Assembly (NCBI GenBank): GCA_041910015.1
Contig: JAYRRR010000006.1
Location: forward strand, 3,700 to 67,699
Direction: 5' to 3'
Source: RPQJ01 sp041910015
GTDB taxonomy: Bacteria; Pseudomonadota; Gammaproteobacteria; Steroidobacterales; Steroidobacteraceae
DNA: 64,000 nucleotides
The notes below the pieces were generated by a model. The model saw only the letters and a list, made by a program, of their open reading frames with translations, was not told where the DNA came from and did no database searches. Of the stretch, positions 8,351-17,608 are shown in pieces. Position 1 is the first letter of the stretch, and every line of letters starts with the position of its first letter. The translations under genes and the position numbers were made by a program.

Positions 8351-10510
8351 ATGACTGACCGCATCGACAAATTCGGCCTCCAGGTTGCCCGTCCGCTACT
8401 CGACCTGATCGAGCAGGAGGCATTGCCCCACACGGGCGTTGCCGCGGACACGTTCTGGAAGGGGTTCTCGGACCTCGTCCACACGCTCGGGCCGAAGAAC
8501 CGGGCGCTGCTGGCCCGCCGCGACGAGCTGCAGGCGAAGATCGATGCGTGGCACCGCGAGCACCGCGGCACGCCGGTCGATGCGGTCGCCTACCGGGCAT
8601 TTCTGGAACAGATCGGCTACCTCGTGCCCGAGGGGCCGGATTTCACGATCGACACGGCCAACGTCGACCCCGAGATCGCGAGCATGCCGGGCCCGCAACT
8701 CGTCGTGCCGGTCATGAACGCGCGTTACGCCCTCAATGCCGCGAATGCGCGCTGGGGCAGCCTCTACGATGCGCTCTATGGCACCGATGCCATGGGCGAT
8801 CTGCCGCCGGCGGGCGGCTACGATGCCGGCCGTGGCGCGCGCGTCATCGCCTGGGCCAGGAAGTTCCTCGACTCGATCGCGCCGCTGGCGGTGGGCAGTC
8901 ATGCCGATGCCAGGGCGTACCGCGTCGCCGACGGCCGGCTCGTCGTCGAGACCGGCCAGGGGGCCGCGTTCCTGCGCGAGCCGGCGCTCTTCGCCGGCTA
9001 CGACGGCGAGGCCGCCGCGCCTGCCGCCATCCTGCTCCTGCACCACGGCCTGCACGTGGAGATCCGCATCGACCGGTCGGACCGCATCGGCCGGGACGAT
9101 GCCGCGGGCGTCGCCGACGTCCATCTCGAAGCGGCCATCACGACGATCATGGACTGCGAGGATTCGGTGGCGGCGGTGGACGCACCGGACAAGGCGCTGG
9201 CCTATCGCAACTGGCTGGGGCTGATGCGCGGCGATCTCGTGGAACAGGTGGCCAAGGGCGGTCGGACGTTCGACCGCGCCATGAATGCAGACCGCCCGTA
9301 CCGTGCGCCGGACGGCAGGCCGTTCGCGCTCAAGGGCCGCTCGCTGATGCTCGTGCGCAACGTCGGGCATCTCATGACCAACCCGGCCGTGCTCGACCGC
9401 GACGCCCGCGAGGTTCCGGAGGGCCTGCTCGACGCGATGTGCACGACGCTGATCGCGATGATCGACCTGCGCAAGAAGGACGGTCCACGCAATTCGACTC
9501 AGGGTTCCGTCTACGTCGTGAAGCCGAAGATGCACGGCCCCGACGAGGTCGCCTTCGCCGACGAGATCTTCACACACGTCGAGCAGACGCTCGGCTTGCC
9601 GCGGTACACGGTCAAGATCGGCATCATGGACGAGGAACGACGCACGACCGTGAACCTCAAGGAGTGCATCCGCGCCGCGAAGTCGCGCGTGTGCTTCATC
9701 AACACGGGGTTCCTCGACCGCACGGGCGACGAGATCCACACCTCGATGGAAGCCGGCCCGATGGTCCGCAAGGCGGAGATGAAGTCGCAGGCCTGGATCC
9801 AGAACTACGAGCTGGCCAACGTCGAGATCGGCCTCGCCTGCGGCCTGGTGGGCCGCGCGCAGATCGGCAAGGGCATGTGGGCGATGCCCGATCTCATGCA
9901 CGACATGCTCGAGCAGAAGATCGGGCATCCACGGGCGGGCGCCACCTGCGCCTGGGTGCCGAGCCCGACCGCAGCGACGCTGCATGCGACGCACTATCAC
10001 GCCTGCGACGTGATGGCGCGTCAGGCGGAACTGGCGCGCCAGGGGCGTGGCGACCGTCTGCCTGGCATCCTCACGATTCCGCTCGCGCCCCGGACCGACT
10101 GGTCGGCGGCCGAGATCAACGCCGAACTCGAGAACAACGCGCAGGGCATCCTGGGCTACGTCGTGCGCTGGGTCGACCAGGGCGTCGGCTGCTCGAAGGT
10201 GCCGGACATCAACAACGTGGGCCTCATGGAAGACCGCGCGACCTGCCGCATCTCGTCGCAGCACATCGCCAACTGGCTGCACCACGGCATCGTCACGCGC
10301 GAACAGGTCATGGAGGTCATGCGCCGCATGGCCGCGGTCGTCGACAAGCAGAACGCCGGCGATCCGCTCTACCGGCCGATGGCGCCGGCGTTCGACGGCC
10401 CCGCGTTCAAGGCGGCGTGCGATCTCGTGTTCGAGGGCACGAAGCAGCCTTCGGGGTACACCGAGCCGCTGCTGCACCGGTATCGGCAGGTTGCGAAGCG
10501 GCGCGCCTGA
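8351..10510 (+). CDS. glcB: Malate synthase G
   Basis: Condenses glyoxylate with acetyl-CoA to malate (glyoxylate bypass, or glycolate/glyoxylate use). The start is the ATG of MTDRIDKFGLQV, giving 719 residues, matching the ~720-residue G isoform rather than the shorter A form. Visible signatures include TTIMDCEDSVAAVDAPDK (Mg2+-binding acidic residues), KGRSLMLVRNVGHLMTN, and the late NNAQGILGYVVRWVDQGVGCSKVPD block. The gene stands alone with no glc operon partners nearby. Confidence 0.96.
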   Translation: MTDRIDKFGLQVARPLLDLIEQEALPHTGVAADTFWKGFSDLVHTLGPKNRALLARRDELQAKIDAWHREHRGTPVDAVAYRAFLEQIGYLVPEGPDFTIDTANVDPEIASMPGPQLVVPVMNARYALNAANARWGSLYDALYGTDAMGDLPPAGGYDAGRGARVIAWARKFLDSIAPLAVGSHADARAYRVADGRLVVETGQGAAFLREPALFAGYDGEAAAPAAILLLHHGLHVEIRIDRSDRIGRDDAAGVADVHLEAAITTIMDCEDSVAAVDAPDKALAYRNWLGLMRGDLVEQVAKGGRTFDRAMNADRPYRAPDGRPFALKGRSLMLVRNVGHLMTNPAVLDRDAREVPEGLLDAMCTTLIAMIDLRKKDGPRNSTQGSVYVVKPKMHGPDEVAFADEIFTHVEQTLGLPRYTVKIGIMDEERRTTVNLKECIRAAKSRVCFINTGFLDRTGDEIHTSMEAGPMVRKAEMKSQAWIQNYELANVEIGLACGLVGRAQIGKGMWAMPDLMHDMLEQKIGHPRAGATCAWVPSPTAATLHATHYHACDVMARQAELARQGRGDRLPGILTIPLAPRTDWSAAEINAELENNAQGILGYVVRWVDQGVGCSKVPDINNVGLMEDRATCRISSQHIANWLHHGIVTREQVMEVMRRMAAVVDKQNAGDPLYRPMAPAFDGPAFKAACDLVFEGTKQPSGYTEPLLHRYRQVAKRRA

Positions 10511-10821
10511 CAGGCGACACCGGGAGGCCTGCGGACGACTGGGCGTCGCCTTCTGGAGCGCAGATGCCTGGCAGACGCTGGTCGATGCAGACACCGGGGG
10601 GCGCTCCGGCGCCAGGTGAGTGGCGACCGGGTCGGTGCCGTCGCAGTGACGCGGCCTATCGCGGGCCGATCCATTCCGCGGCGGAATAATCGATCGCGGT
10701 GTAGTTCATGGCTTGCGGCAGCTGGGGGCGGCCCGCGCATTGTAGTCGCGCACCCGGCGGGCACGCGAAAATGAGGGCTGCCGTGTCGAGTTCGCCGCTG
10801 TCGAAATATCTCTCGCGAGAA
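10511..10821. other. Gene-free stretch after glcB
   Basis: About 310 bases with no supported gene. The only structure I see is a 15-bp near-perfect palindrome at 10673-10687 (ATTCCGC-G-GCGGAAT) and a short TCTCGCGAGA palindrome near 10812. It marks the border between housekeeping genes and the decayed region. Confidence 0.5.
10673..10687. promoter_or_regulatory. 15-bp palindrome, possible operator
   Basis: The arms ATTCCGC and GCGGAAT are exact reverse complements around one central base. A dyad this short and symmetric often binds a dimeric regulator. No obvious promoter is attached to it, and the nearest regulator gene (the LysR remnant) is broken, so it may be a relic. Confidence 0.25.
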
Positions 10822-11410
10822 TCAGTGGCTGCAGGCTGGGAATGTCTCGAACCGGTCGTGTGCCGAGGTCAGGCGGAAACGGCTGTCGGTGACGGCGTGC
10901 AGCCAGCGGGCGCTCTTCACGACGCCTCCGAGAGCGAACAGATGGATGCCGTGAAGGGGCGAGGGCGCGTCACCTGCTTCACGAACCAGGCCGATCAGCC
11001 TCTCGTCCGGGTGAGCCGCCCGGCCGGAAACCTTGCGAAATGCGTTGGCGTTGTGGACCAGACCGCGCAGCGATGCTCCCACACCGCACGCCATCGCGCA
11101 GCGGATGAGTTGTAAGGTCGGCGCGGGGCCCGTCACCCCCACGCGGACCGGCAGGGCGATCTCCGCGGCGACCTGCCTCGCCCAGGTGTGGATGGCGTGC
11201 GGATGGAAGCGGAACTGCGTCACGATGTGCATCGACAGGCCATCGCGTGCCGCGAGCGCCTGCTTGTCCCGCAGCGCCCGGGTCTCGAGAATCTGCAGAC
11301 TGTGGGAGAAGGGATGTCCCGGGCGACCGGCGTCGCCGGCGACGAGCAGAACCTGCCCGACGCCTCCGCCGGCAAGATCGCGCACCGCCTGACGCAAGGC
11401 CCGCGGGCAG
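10822..11410 (-). pseudogene. Methylenetetrahydrofolate reductase-like protein, C-terminal remnant
   Basis: The minus-strand frame contains GQVLLVAGD, then LSMHIVTQFRFHP, WARQVAAEIALPVRVGV and GPAPTLQLIRCAMACGVGAS, and ends near LFALGGVVKSARW. This series matches the second half of MTHFR-family flavoproteins. The N-terminal barrel half is missing, and the stretch between LQILETRALRD and LSMHIVTQF looks shortened by a deletion. At its 5' side it runs straight into LysR-type sequence, so it cannot be a functional gene. In aromatic catabolic clusters such proteins recycle the methyl group from tetrahydrofolate-dependent O-demethylation; whether that was its role here is inference. Confidence 0.65.
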
Positions 11411-11924
11411 TTCCACGATGCGCAGCGTGAGGCAGTCGGCGAGCTGCACGGCGAGATGTTCCGGCAGCACCGCCACGAGTGGCGTGCCGGCCACGATGAA
11501 CGGCACCTCGAGCACGTTCTGGGTGCTGACGCACACGTCGAGCGCGACGTTGCGCTGCCGCCGGCATGATGCGCCGCAGGATGCGCGGCAGGGCCAGCGG
11601 CACGAAGCAGTTCGGCACCATCATCGGCACTTCGCGCCGCGCCGTATCGGGCTCGAAGGTGGGGCTGGTTCCGAGCGCTGCCTCGATGCCGAGGAGGGTC
11701 TCTCGCACGGGGCGGATGAGCGCCCGCGCGCGGCGCGAGCTGCAACACGCAGCCCACGCGCACCAGCAGCGGATCGTCGAAGTGCGTGCGCAGGCGGGCG
11801 CCGCCGCCGCTCATGGCCGGCTGCGAAGCGAAGACCCGCCCGGCCGCGCGCGTGGCGTTCTTCTCGCGCAGCAGCGCGTCGAGCGCGAGCTACAGGTTCA
11901 GATCGAATCGGTGCCGCTGCATGG
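11400..11924 (-). pseudogene. LysR-type transcriptional regulator, degenerate
   Basis: Starting at an ATG near 11924 the minus strand reads MQRHRFDLNL, then an in-frame TAG, then LALDALLREKN-TRAAGRVF-SQPAMSGG and HFDDPLLVRVG, which is the typical LysR winged-helix N-terminus. Later frames supply PVRETLLGIEAAL and, after another shift, STQNVLEVPFIVAGTPLVAVLPEHLA from the effector domain. At least one nonsense codon and two frameshifts separate these pieces, and the 3' end is replaced by the MTHFR remnant. This is a dead regulator, probably once controlling the neighbouring catabolic genes. Confidence 0.72.
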
Positions 11925-11929
11925 CGGCG

Positions 11930-12277
11930 ACACGCCCCGACGTCCGCGAATGCCTCCTCGGGCGCCACGACGCTCAGGGCGGGCGAGGAGACCGAGAGGA
12001 TCGCCGTCTCGATGCCGCATTCGTCCATCACCGCAATGGCCCGTTCCAGGGACCACTGCGGGACGGGGATGCCGCCGTCGGGCAGCTTGATGCCCGCCGC
12101 CTGCAGGGTCGGCAGGTAGGCGGACGGCAGGGAGTGGGCGTGAACGTCCATCACGTCGCGCCGAGGTGGAGCGAATGCGTCCACTGCGGACAAGTTCGAT
12201 TCCTTCGCTGCCACGGGCGCCGCCACGACGTCGGGCATTGCTGCCAGGACGTCGCGGCGGCTGGCGTCGTGCGTCAT
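11930..12277 (-). pseudogene. Amidohydrolase-2 family protein, N-terminal remnant
   Basis: The start codon overlaps the stop of the TonB-dependent receptor (TGATG), so it was translationally coupled to it. The first ~20 residues contain SRRDVLAA, a possible decayed Tat signal. They are followed by VMDVHAHSLPSAYL with the metal-binding H-x-H motif, and by SLERAIAVMDECGIETAILSVSSP, typical of amidohydrolase-2/decarboxylase-type barrels. Similarity stops after about 110 residues, where LysR sequence begins, so two thirds of the enzyme are gone. The open frame continues only by chance. Confidence 0.65.
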
Positions 12278-14520
12278 CAGAAATTTGCGCTCAATTGCAA
12301 TGCGACGGTTCGGCCGCGTTCGTTGACCGCGCTCTGGTTGCCTGCGGGGAGGAAGGGTGTCGGATAACCGAAAGCGCCCGCCACGTCGTCGGCAAGATTA
12401 CGGCCGATCAGGCGAACCTCCCAGCGGTTGTCCTGCGCGCCCACGGCCATGCCGACGTTGATGCTGCTGAATCCGTCGCCCGGCGGCGAGATGTTCGGCG
12501 TCTGCTGGTAGTAGCGCTCGCTGCGATAGTCGACGGCGCCATCGAGTCGGAACTCCAGCGAGGCCCCGAGCGGCCTCGCGAAGTTGAAGCCGGCGCTACC
12601 CGTCCACTTCGGCGCGAGCGGGATCGGATCGTGCGTGTGCCGGTCCTCGGCATCCGCGTAGGTGTTGTTCACGAACAGCTTGAGGCTCGGAATCACGTAC
12701 CAGTAGCCCTCGACTTCGAAGCCCTGGCTGCTCAGGTCGGTGTTGCCGACGACGAACTGGATGCCGTCGAACGTGACCAGCTGGAAGCCGTCCACATCGG
12801 TGCCGAAAGCGGCGATGTTGAACAGCCAGTTGCGGTCCGAACCCTGCAGCTTGAGACCGATTTCCGCGGTCTTGGCCGTTTCCTTGTCGTACTCGGCCGT
12901 GTCGAGATGCGTGACGGACTGGGCGTAGCCGCCGCCCTTGGTACCCTTGCCATACGAGGCATACACCATGGCATTGTCGTTCACGTCGTACTGGACGCCG
13001 AAGGAGTAGTCGACGTTGTCCTCGGACCGGTCCATCGAGAATGCGGGATACGGCGGGAAGACGACGAGGCTGAACAGACCCGGGACGAGCACGTCGCGGC
13101 CGAGATCGACGTCCTTGTCCTCCTTGGTCCAGCGCACGCCGGCGGTGAGACGGAACGCGTCGGACACCTTGTAGTTGCCCTGCGCGAACACCGACATGGC
13201 TTCGTTGTCCTGGACGAAGTTGGTCTGCTGGCTGCCGGCCAGGTTCACGCCCGGCACGGGGCCGAACGGATAATTGGCCGTGATGATGGTCGTGTTGTCC
13301 AGCTCGCCCTTGAGGTAGAGGGCGCCCACGATGTAGTCGAAGGCCTTGTCGGCGGGAGAAACGAGCCGGATCTCCTGGCTGAACTGCTTGCCCTCTTCGT
13401 CGACCCGGCGCGTCGACCAGTCGCCCGGCACGACGTCGACGTCGGACACGTTCTCGTCGGTGTAGTCGGAGTAGGCCGTGATCGACGTGAGCGTGTGCTC
13501 GCCGAGCGTCAGATCGGCCGTGAGAACGTACTTGTTGAACTCGAGGTCCTCCCACTGCTCGTTGCCCTTCTCCGAAGGCGTCGTGATGGCGTTCTCGCCA
13601 TCGAGGCGAGTCTCGATGGTGCCCGGGTACCCTGCGAGCGCCGCGAGGATCTCGTTGATGCCGGTCGAGGCGATCTGCTCGACGGGCGAGCCTTCGTTGC
13701 GGCCGGTACCGTGCTGCACGAGTGCGGTGATGTCCAGCGTCTCGGTCGGGTTCCAGACGAAGACGCCGCGAATGGCATTGTCCTCGCTGCGTGGCGCGTG
13801 ATTGTCCTTGATGACGTTGTGCGTCCAGCCCTCGTCGTCGCTGAGCTGGCCGGAGATGCGCATCGCGAATTGGTCCGAGACGGGAATGTCTACGCCACCG
13901 GTGAAGAGTGTCGAGCCGCGTTCGAATTCGTAGGAGCCACGCAGGTCCGCGGTGAAGCGGTCGCCCGGCTTGCGCGTGACCAGGTTGATGGCGCCGAGGC
14001 TGGTGTTCTTGCCGAGCAGCGCCGCCTGCGTGCCGCGGATGACCTCGATGCGCTCGACGTCGAACATGGCGTTCGCGAATTCCACAGAGCGCGGCGCATA
14101 CACACCGTCGACGAACAGGCTCACCGAGCTGTCGAACGAAGGCACGCCGGGATAGGAACCCAGGCCTCGGATGGTGACACCCACCTGGCTACCCGTCGGC
14201 GCCTTGGCCAGGTTGATGCCGGGCGCGACGCTCGCGAGCTGCAGCAGCGTGGCGGAGCCGGTGTTCGACAGCGCCACCTGGCTGACCACACCGACGGTGG
14301 CCGGGACCTCCTGCATGGTCTCGACGCGCTTGCGCGCCGTGACGATGATCTCCTCGATCACACCTTGCTGTGCCCTGCCTTCGGGAGCGGGCGCGGCCTG
14401 TTCCTGGGCGAGGCTCGTGCCCGCCACCACGGGGCTCAGGAGCAGTGCGATCTGCATGCCAAGTCGCGTGCGACCGGAACTCGTGCGCTTCGCAAAGATT
14501 CCCAGATCCGATGTCGTCAT
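12277..14520 (-). CDS. TonB-dependent outer-membrane receptor
   Basis: Active uptake of a bulky ligand across the outer membrane, powered by TonB-ExbBD. The 747 residues comprise a signal peptide ending near GTSLAQ, a TonB-box-like segment (EEIIVTARKR, residues ~55-64), a plug domain with VTIRGLG and VFVDGVY-type motifs (FVDGVYAPRS) and IEVIRGTQAALLGKN, and a 22-strand barrel ending in the aromatic residue of LSANF. No frameshift is visible although its neighbours are decayed. The amidohydrolase remnant overlaps its stop. The ligand is unknown; receptors of this FecA/IroN-like class in oligotrophic gammaproteobacteria often import organic substrates rather than siderophores. Confidence 0.93.
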   Translation of the reverse strand: MTTSDLGIFAKRTSSGRTRLGMQIALLLSPVVAGTSLAQEQAAPAPEGRAQQGVIEEIIVTARKRVETMQEVPATVGVVSQVALSNTGSATLLQLASVAPGINLAKAPTGSQVGVTIRGLGSYPGVPSFDSSVSLFVDGVYAPRSVEFANAMFDVERIEVIRGTQAALLGKNTSLGAINLVTRKPGDRFTADLRGSYEFERGSTLFTGGVDIPVSDQFAMRISGQLSDDEGWTHNVIKDNHAPRSEDNAIRGVFVWNPTETLDITALVQHGTGRNEGSPVEQIASTGINEILAALAGYPGTIETRLDGENAITTPSEKGNEQWEDLEFNKYVLTADLTLGEHTLTSITAYSDYTDENVSDVDVVPGDWSTRRVDEEGKQFSQEIRLVSPADKAFDYIVGALYLKGELDNTTIITANYPFGPVPGVNLAGSQQTNFVQDNEAMSVFAQGNYKVSDAFRLTAGVRWTKEDKDVDLGRDVLVPGLFSLVVFPPYPAFSMDRSEDNVDYSFGVQYDVNDNAMVYASYGKGTKGGGYAQSVTHLDTAEYDKETAKTAEIGLKLQGSDRNWLFNIAAFGTDVDGFQLVTFDGIQFVVGNTDLSSQGFEVEGYWYVIPSLKLFVNNTYADAEDRHTHDPIPLAPKWTGSAGFNFARPLGASLEFRLDGAVDYRSERYYQQTPNISPPGDGFSSINVGMAVGAQDNRWEVRLIGRNLADDVAGAFGYPTPFLPAGNQSAVNERGRTVALQLSANF

Positions 14521-14740
14521 GTTCGCAAGTCCCCTGCGTTGCCCGTCCGGTGCCGGGATCGGGCCGCGGCAAGATGTGTGGAGGGAGGGGACGGATCGAT
14601 GCGCTTTCGCATCTGCGTGGCGCTTCGCGTCGCGCAGTCTGCGGCGTCATGCCGGCGCCCGGTCTGCGTCCCCCTCGACTCATGTGCGGGCTTGCTGCGA
14701 CGGGGGTTCCGCCGACACGCCAGCACGTACATGCACAGCG

Positions 14741-14769
14741 ATCTAATCAGAACTGGACAGGACTGTCAA
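14741..14769 (-). promoter_or_regulatory. Predicted sigma-70 promoter of the TonB-dependent receptor
   Basis: On the minus strand a perfect TTGACA (14769-14764) is followed by 17 bp and then TTAGAT (14746-14741). The spacer begins inside a palindrome, GACAG-GA-CTGTC, which overlaps the -35 box and could be an operator. The predicted transcript would carry a leader of about 210 bases before the ATG; I see no other structure in it. Confidence 0.45.
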
Positions 14770-14779
14770 GATGAAAAAA

Positions 14780-15674
14780 ATGTCGCGTTGTACGGAATGT
14801 TTTATTCGCAGCATGACGCCCAGGATGGCCTGGTGCCCCGTCTGCAGGTCCGGCCCTGGTTGGCGTCTGCGGTCGCCGTCGCGCACCGGATCGGCAGCCC
14901 GAGTGGCGCCGGTCCACGACGATTTTGCCGTTCAGCACGATCATCACCGGCTTGCACGGATTGCTGGTCCTCACCATCAGGACTGGCCTGCGGCAGAATC
15001 AGGCCGGCTCGCTTGCCGGGTGCCACTTCGCCGAGGGTCTCGCGGTCGATATGACGGCCCGCGTCGTACCGGAAGTCGATGCCGGATGCACGGCGCCGTT
15101 GATCCGGAGCGTTGGTACATGGGTGCCCCTGTGCTCGACTGTCCTGGCGATCAGGGCGGGATCGCTGATTGGTCACAAGGTCACGCCCTGTTCGGGCCCG
15201 TTCCCGCCGGCTTCCACTGCCTCGAGCGTGGCGGATTGCTGCACGGTATGGACCGTCACGCGCAGGCCGAGTTTGTGCGCGACCCGATCCGGGCGCGCAG
15301 GACCGTCTTTGGCAGGTGATGGAGATTGATGGCATTCGGGAAACACGGGATTGGCTCAGACGTGACGCTGCAAGCGGGAACAGGCGCAGGCGCCCCGAAG
15401 TCGACGGCGCGAGGGTGGGTGTGGATCGGCCCCGCCATGAGACATCCGCCCTCGGCGGCGACGTCGCTGCGTCCCCTGAGCGGCGCTGCGAATACGGCCG
15501 CGATCTGGCTGTCCTTGGAGCCCACGTCGCGCAATTTCGGCAGCACCGGACGGCCGCCGAAGACCCACGAGCACGGCGAATGGAGAGATCGAGGGATTCG
15601 GCCTCTGGACCGTTCAAGAGCACCTCGGGATTGACCGCTGCCCCGGTGACCAGGCATTGATGCTTCCGCTTCAA
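14780..15674 (-). pseudogene. D-aminoacylase/dihydroorotase-type amidohydrolase, degenerate
   Basis: Pieces of one metal-dependent amidohydrolase appear in order in different minus-strand frames: LRDVGSKDSQIAAVFAAPL-G and then AGPIHTHPRAVDFGA near the start (the P-x-H-T-H metal site), and near the end LGEVAPGKRAGLIL followed by MIVLNGKIVVDR, the standard C-terminal strand of this superfamily. The central barrel (roughly 200-300 residues in intact relatives) is largely deleted, and several frameshifts separate the parts. Its 3' end lies just upstream of the TonB-dependent receptor promoter. Confidence 0.65.
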
Positions 15675-16370
15675 TGGACGAACTGTACAAACAGTGCGTT
15701 AGTGTCACAATGGATGTGTGGAGTGATATGACAAGGGCTTCTGTCACCACCCCGTCGCCGCCGCACCCGAGTTCCGCGGCCCAGGTCGCCCACGACCCGG
15801 GTTTCCAGTGGATCCTGAATCGTGTCGCACTGAAACGGACGGACCGCATGCCGACAGCCTTTCCCTTGGTGCACTGTCTGGCCGCATACGGCGGCATCAC
15901 GAAACGGGAATGCATGTACGACCACGACGGGGTGATCGGACTCACCGAGCGCGCGTACCTCGAATTCCGGCCCGGCCTGATGGAGCCGGCCATACTGATC
16001 ACTGCCATCGATGGGGTGTTCGAGGCGACCGGCTTCAAGCAGCCCCTCAGTCGGCAACCAGCTGCTTCCATTCAACTGACGTTCCGACAGCCCTGGTCCA
16101 CCCAACATTGCTGGGCCGGTCAGCGGGAGTTCCGGACCGACGACGAGAAGCTCGGCGCCCAGATGCGCCACGGCATGAGGCTGGAGTTCTCGCAGGAGGA
16201 CATGCAGATAGCCGAGGTGCAGCCGGCGATGATGGGGGATCATCTGTGGTGGCTGAGTCCTGTCATGCGGTCGGGGACGCGGCGTCGGTACACGAGAGAC
16301 GCCTGCTTGCCCGTCTCATCGAGGCCGGGCGACCGAGCGGTGTCGCGAAGGGCGATCGAGCACAATCGTG
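15674..16370 (+). pseudogene. Rieske aromatic-ring oxygenase alpha subunit, C-terminal remnant
   Basis: The frame contains YLEFRPGLMEPAILITAID, then QHCWAGQREFRTDDEKL and MRLEFSQEDMQIAEVQPAMMG. These match the C-terminal catalytic domain of VanA-like Rieske monooxygenases, including the ED-x-x-I-x-E-x-Q block. A frameshift near 16240 is needed to continue into DAASVHERRLLARLIEAG, the family's usual C-terminal end. The N-terminal Rieske [2Fe-2S] domain (C-x-H / C-x2-H) is absent. It reads in the same direction as the intact glutathione S-transferase gene that follows. Confidence 0.6.
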
Positions 16371-16464
16371 GTCGGGGTCACCTCGGCGCGGCCGCACGGC
16401 GATGCATGTCCCGTGCTCGGCCTGGAGGCACGTGGTGCGTCGATCACATGTCAAGGAGAATTGC

Positions 16465-17073
16465 GTGAAGCTCTATTACTCACCGGCCGCTTGTTCGCTG
16501 GCGCCGCACATCATGCTGCGCGAAACGGGGTTGGCATTCGAGCTCGTGCGCGTCGATATCAGGCAGCACAGGACGGCGGATGGCGGCGACTACTATGCTG
16601 TGAACGCAAGGGGCTCGGTTCCCGTGCTGGAACTCGACGACGGCGAGCGGCTGACCGAGGGACCGGTCATCGCGCAGTGGATCTGCGACCGCGCGGGCCG
16701 TACTGACCTCATGCCGGCCTGCGGGACGATGGCGCGATATCGCGTCGCGGAATGGCAGGGCTACGTCACCTCGGAGGTACACAAGTCCTATTCACCGCTG
16801 TTCAGGCCCGACTTCAACGAGGATGGCAAGGGCTGGTTTCGTGGAGCGCTGCGACGAAAGTACGAGTGGCTGGAGCAGCGCCTGCATGACTCGGAGTATC
16901 TGACCGGCGCGACGTTCACGGCCGCCGACGCGTATCTGTTCGTGGTGACACGCTGGGCCAGTCAGGTCGGGCTCGACCTCGATGATCTCGCCGCACTGCA
17001 GGCCTTCATGATACGAATCGCCGGCCGGACGGCCGTGCGGACGGCGCTTGCTGCCGAAGGGCTGTTCATGTGA
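16465..17073 (+). CDS. Glutathione S-transferase family protein
   Basis: A thioredoxin-fold N-terminal domain (KLYYSPAACSLAPHIMLRE; Ser/Cys near residues 9-11 is the likely glutathione-activating position, with RGSVPVLEL carrying the cis-Pro and E-G-P glutathione contact) is followed by an all-helical C-terminal domain. The gene is 202 codons, starts with GTG, and has AAGGAG eight bases upstream. The type resembles beta-class GSTs from aromatic catabolic clusters, which conjugate glutathione or isomerise intermediates. It is intact in the middle of decayed genes and follows the Rieske oxygenase remnant. The substrate is unknown. Confidence 0.88.
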   Translation: MKLYYSPAACSLAPHIMLRETGLAFELVRVDIRQHRTADGGDYYAVNARGSVPVLELDDGERLTEGPVIAQWICDRAGRTDLMPACGTMARYRVAEWQGYVTSEVHKSYSPLFRPDFNEDGKGWFRGALRRKYEWLEQRLHDSEYLTGATFTAADAYLFVVTRWASQVGLDLDDLAALQAFMIRIAGRTAVRTALAAEGLFM

Positions 17074-17109
17074 TCTCAGGCCCGAGGAAATTCCCGAGGA
17101 CGCCACGAT

Positions 17110-17534
17110 ATCCGCCGCTCGACGGTCCTCGGGCGCTGGACGTGGGTCTTTTTCCGTTCACGGTGCTCAAGAATGTCCCGCGGGGCTCGATCGTCCGCTG
17201 GCTCTCCGGGGTCGCCATGGCTGATTGCGAGGTCGACGAGGGTGCCGTTGTGCGCGCCGTGCCGCGCTACATGCTGCACTGCGGTTGCGCGAACCGGGCC
17301 GAACTGCCATTGGCGGATTCTGACCACTTCGACGTCACGCGCGATTCGGGCGACCACCTCGGCGTGGGGCACGGGCGGTCACCTCTGCGCCGGCATTCAC
17401 GTGGCGCGGCTCGAAATGGCGTTCATGCTGGAGGTGCTGCTCGATGGGGGTGCACGTCTCAGGTCGACGAGCCGACGATGGGAACGAACCGCGGTCTCCA
17501 TGGGTTCGGGAGTCTTCCGTCGCGCATCGACTGA
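17110..17534 (+). pseudogene. Cytochrome P450, C-terminal remnant
   Basis: Frame one reads ...DCEVDEGAVVRAVPRYMLHCGCANR and DHFDVTRDSGDHLGVGHG. A shift gives GHLCAGIHVARLEMAFMLEVLL, the heme-binding loop whose Cys is the axial heme ligand, and a shift back gives VDEPTMGTNRGLHGFGSLP followed by a stop. These are the last ~130 residues of a bacterial P450 in correct order with two frameshifts. The I-helix and everything before it are missing. The remainder of this interval before the TetR gene holds nothing else recognisable. Confidence 0.68.
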
Positions 17535-17608
17535 GGTGACGGGCGTCCGGTCCGTGCGAAGGGGCACGTCGCAGGCCGCGACTCCGGGTCGTGGCCGGGA
17601 CAGGCCGG

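Noticed and set aside
12166..15054. Long plus-strand open frame opposite the TonB-dependent receptor
   Set aside because: It is an antisense shadow in high-GC DNA; the minus strand encodes an unmistakable receptor and the plus frame has no recognisable domain.
15674..15691. Hexapeptide MDELYK identical to the C-terminus of GFP
   Set aside because: Nothing else of GFP is present; it is a short chance match in the Rieske remnant region.
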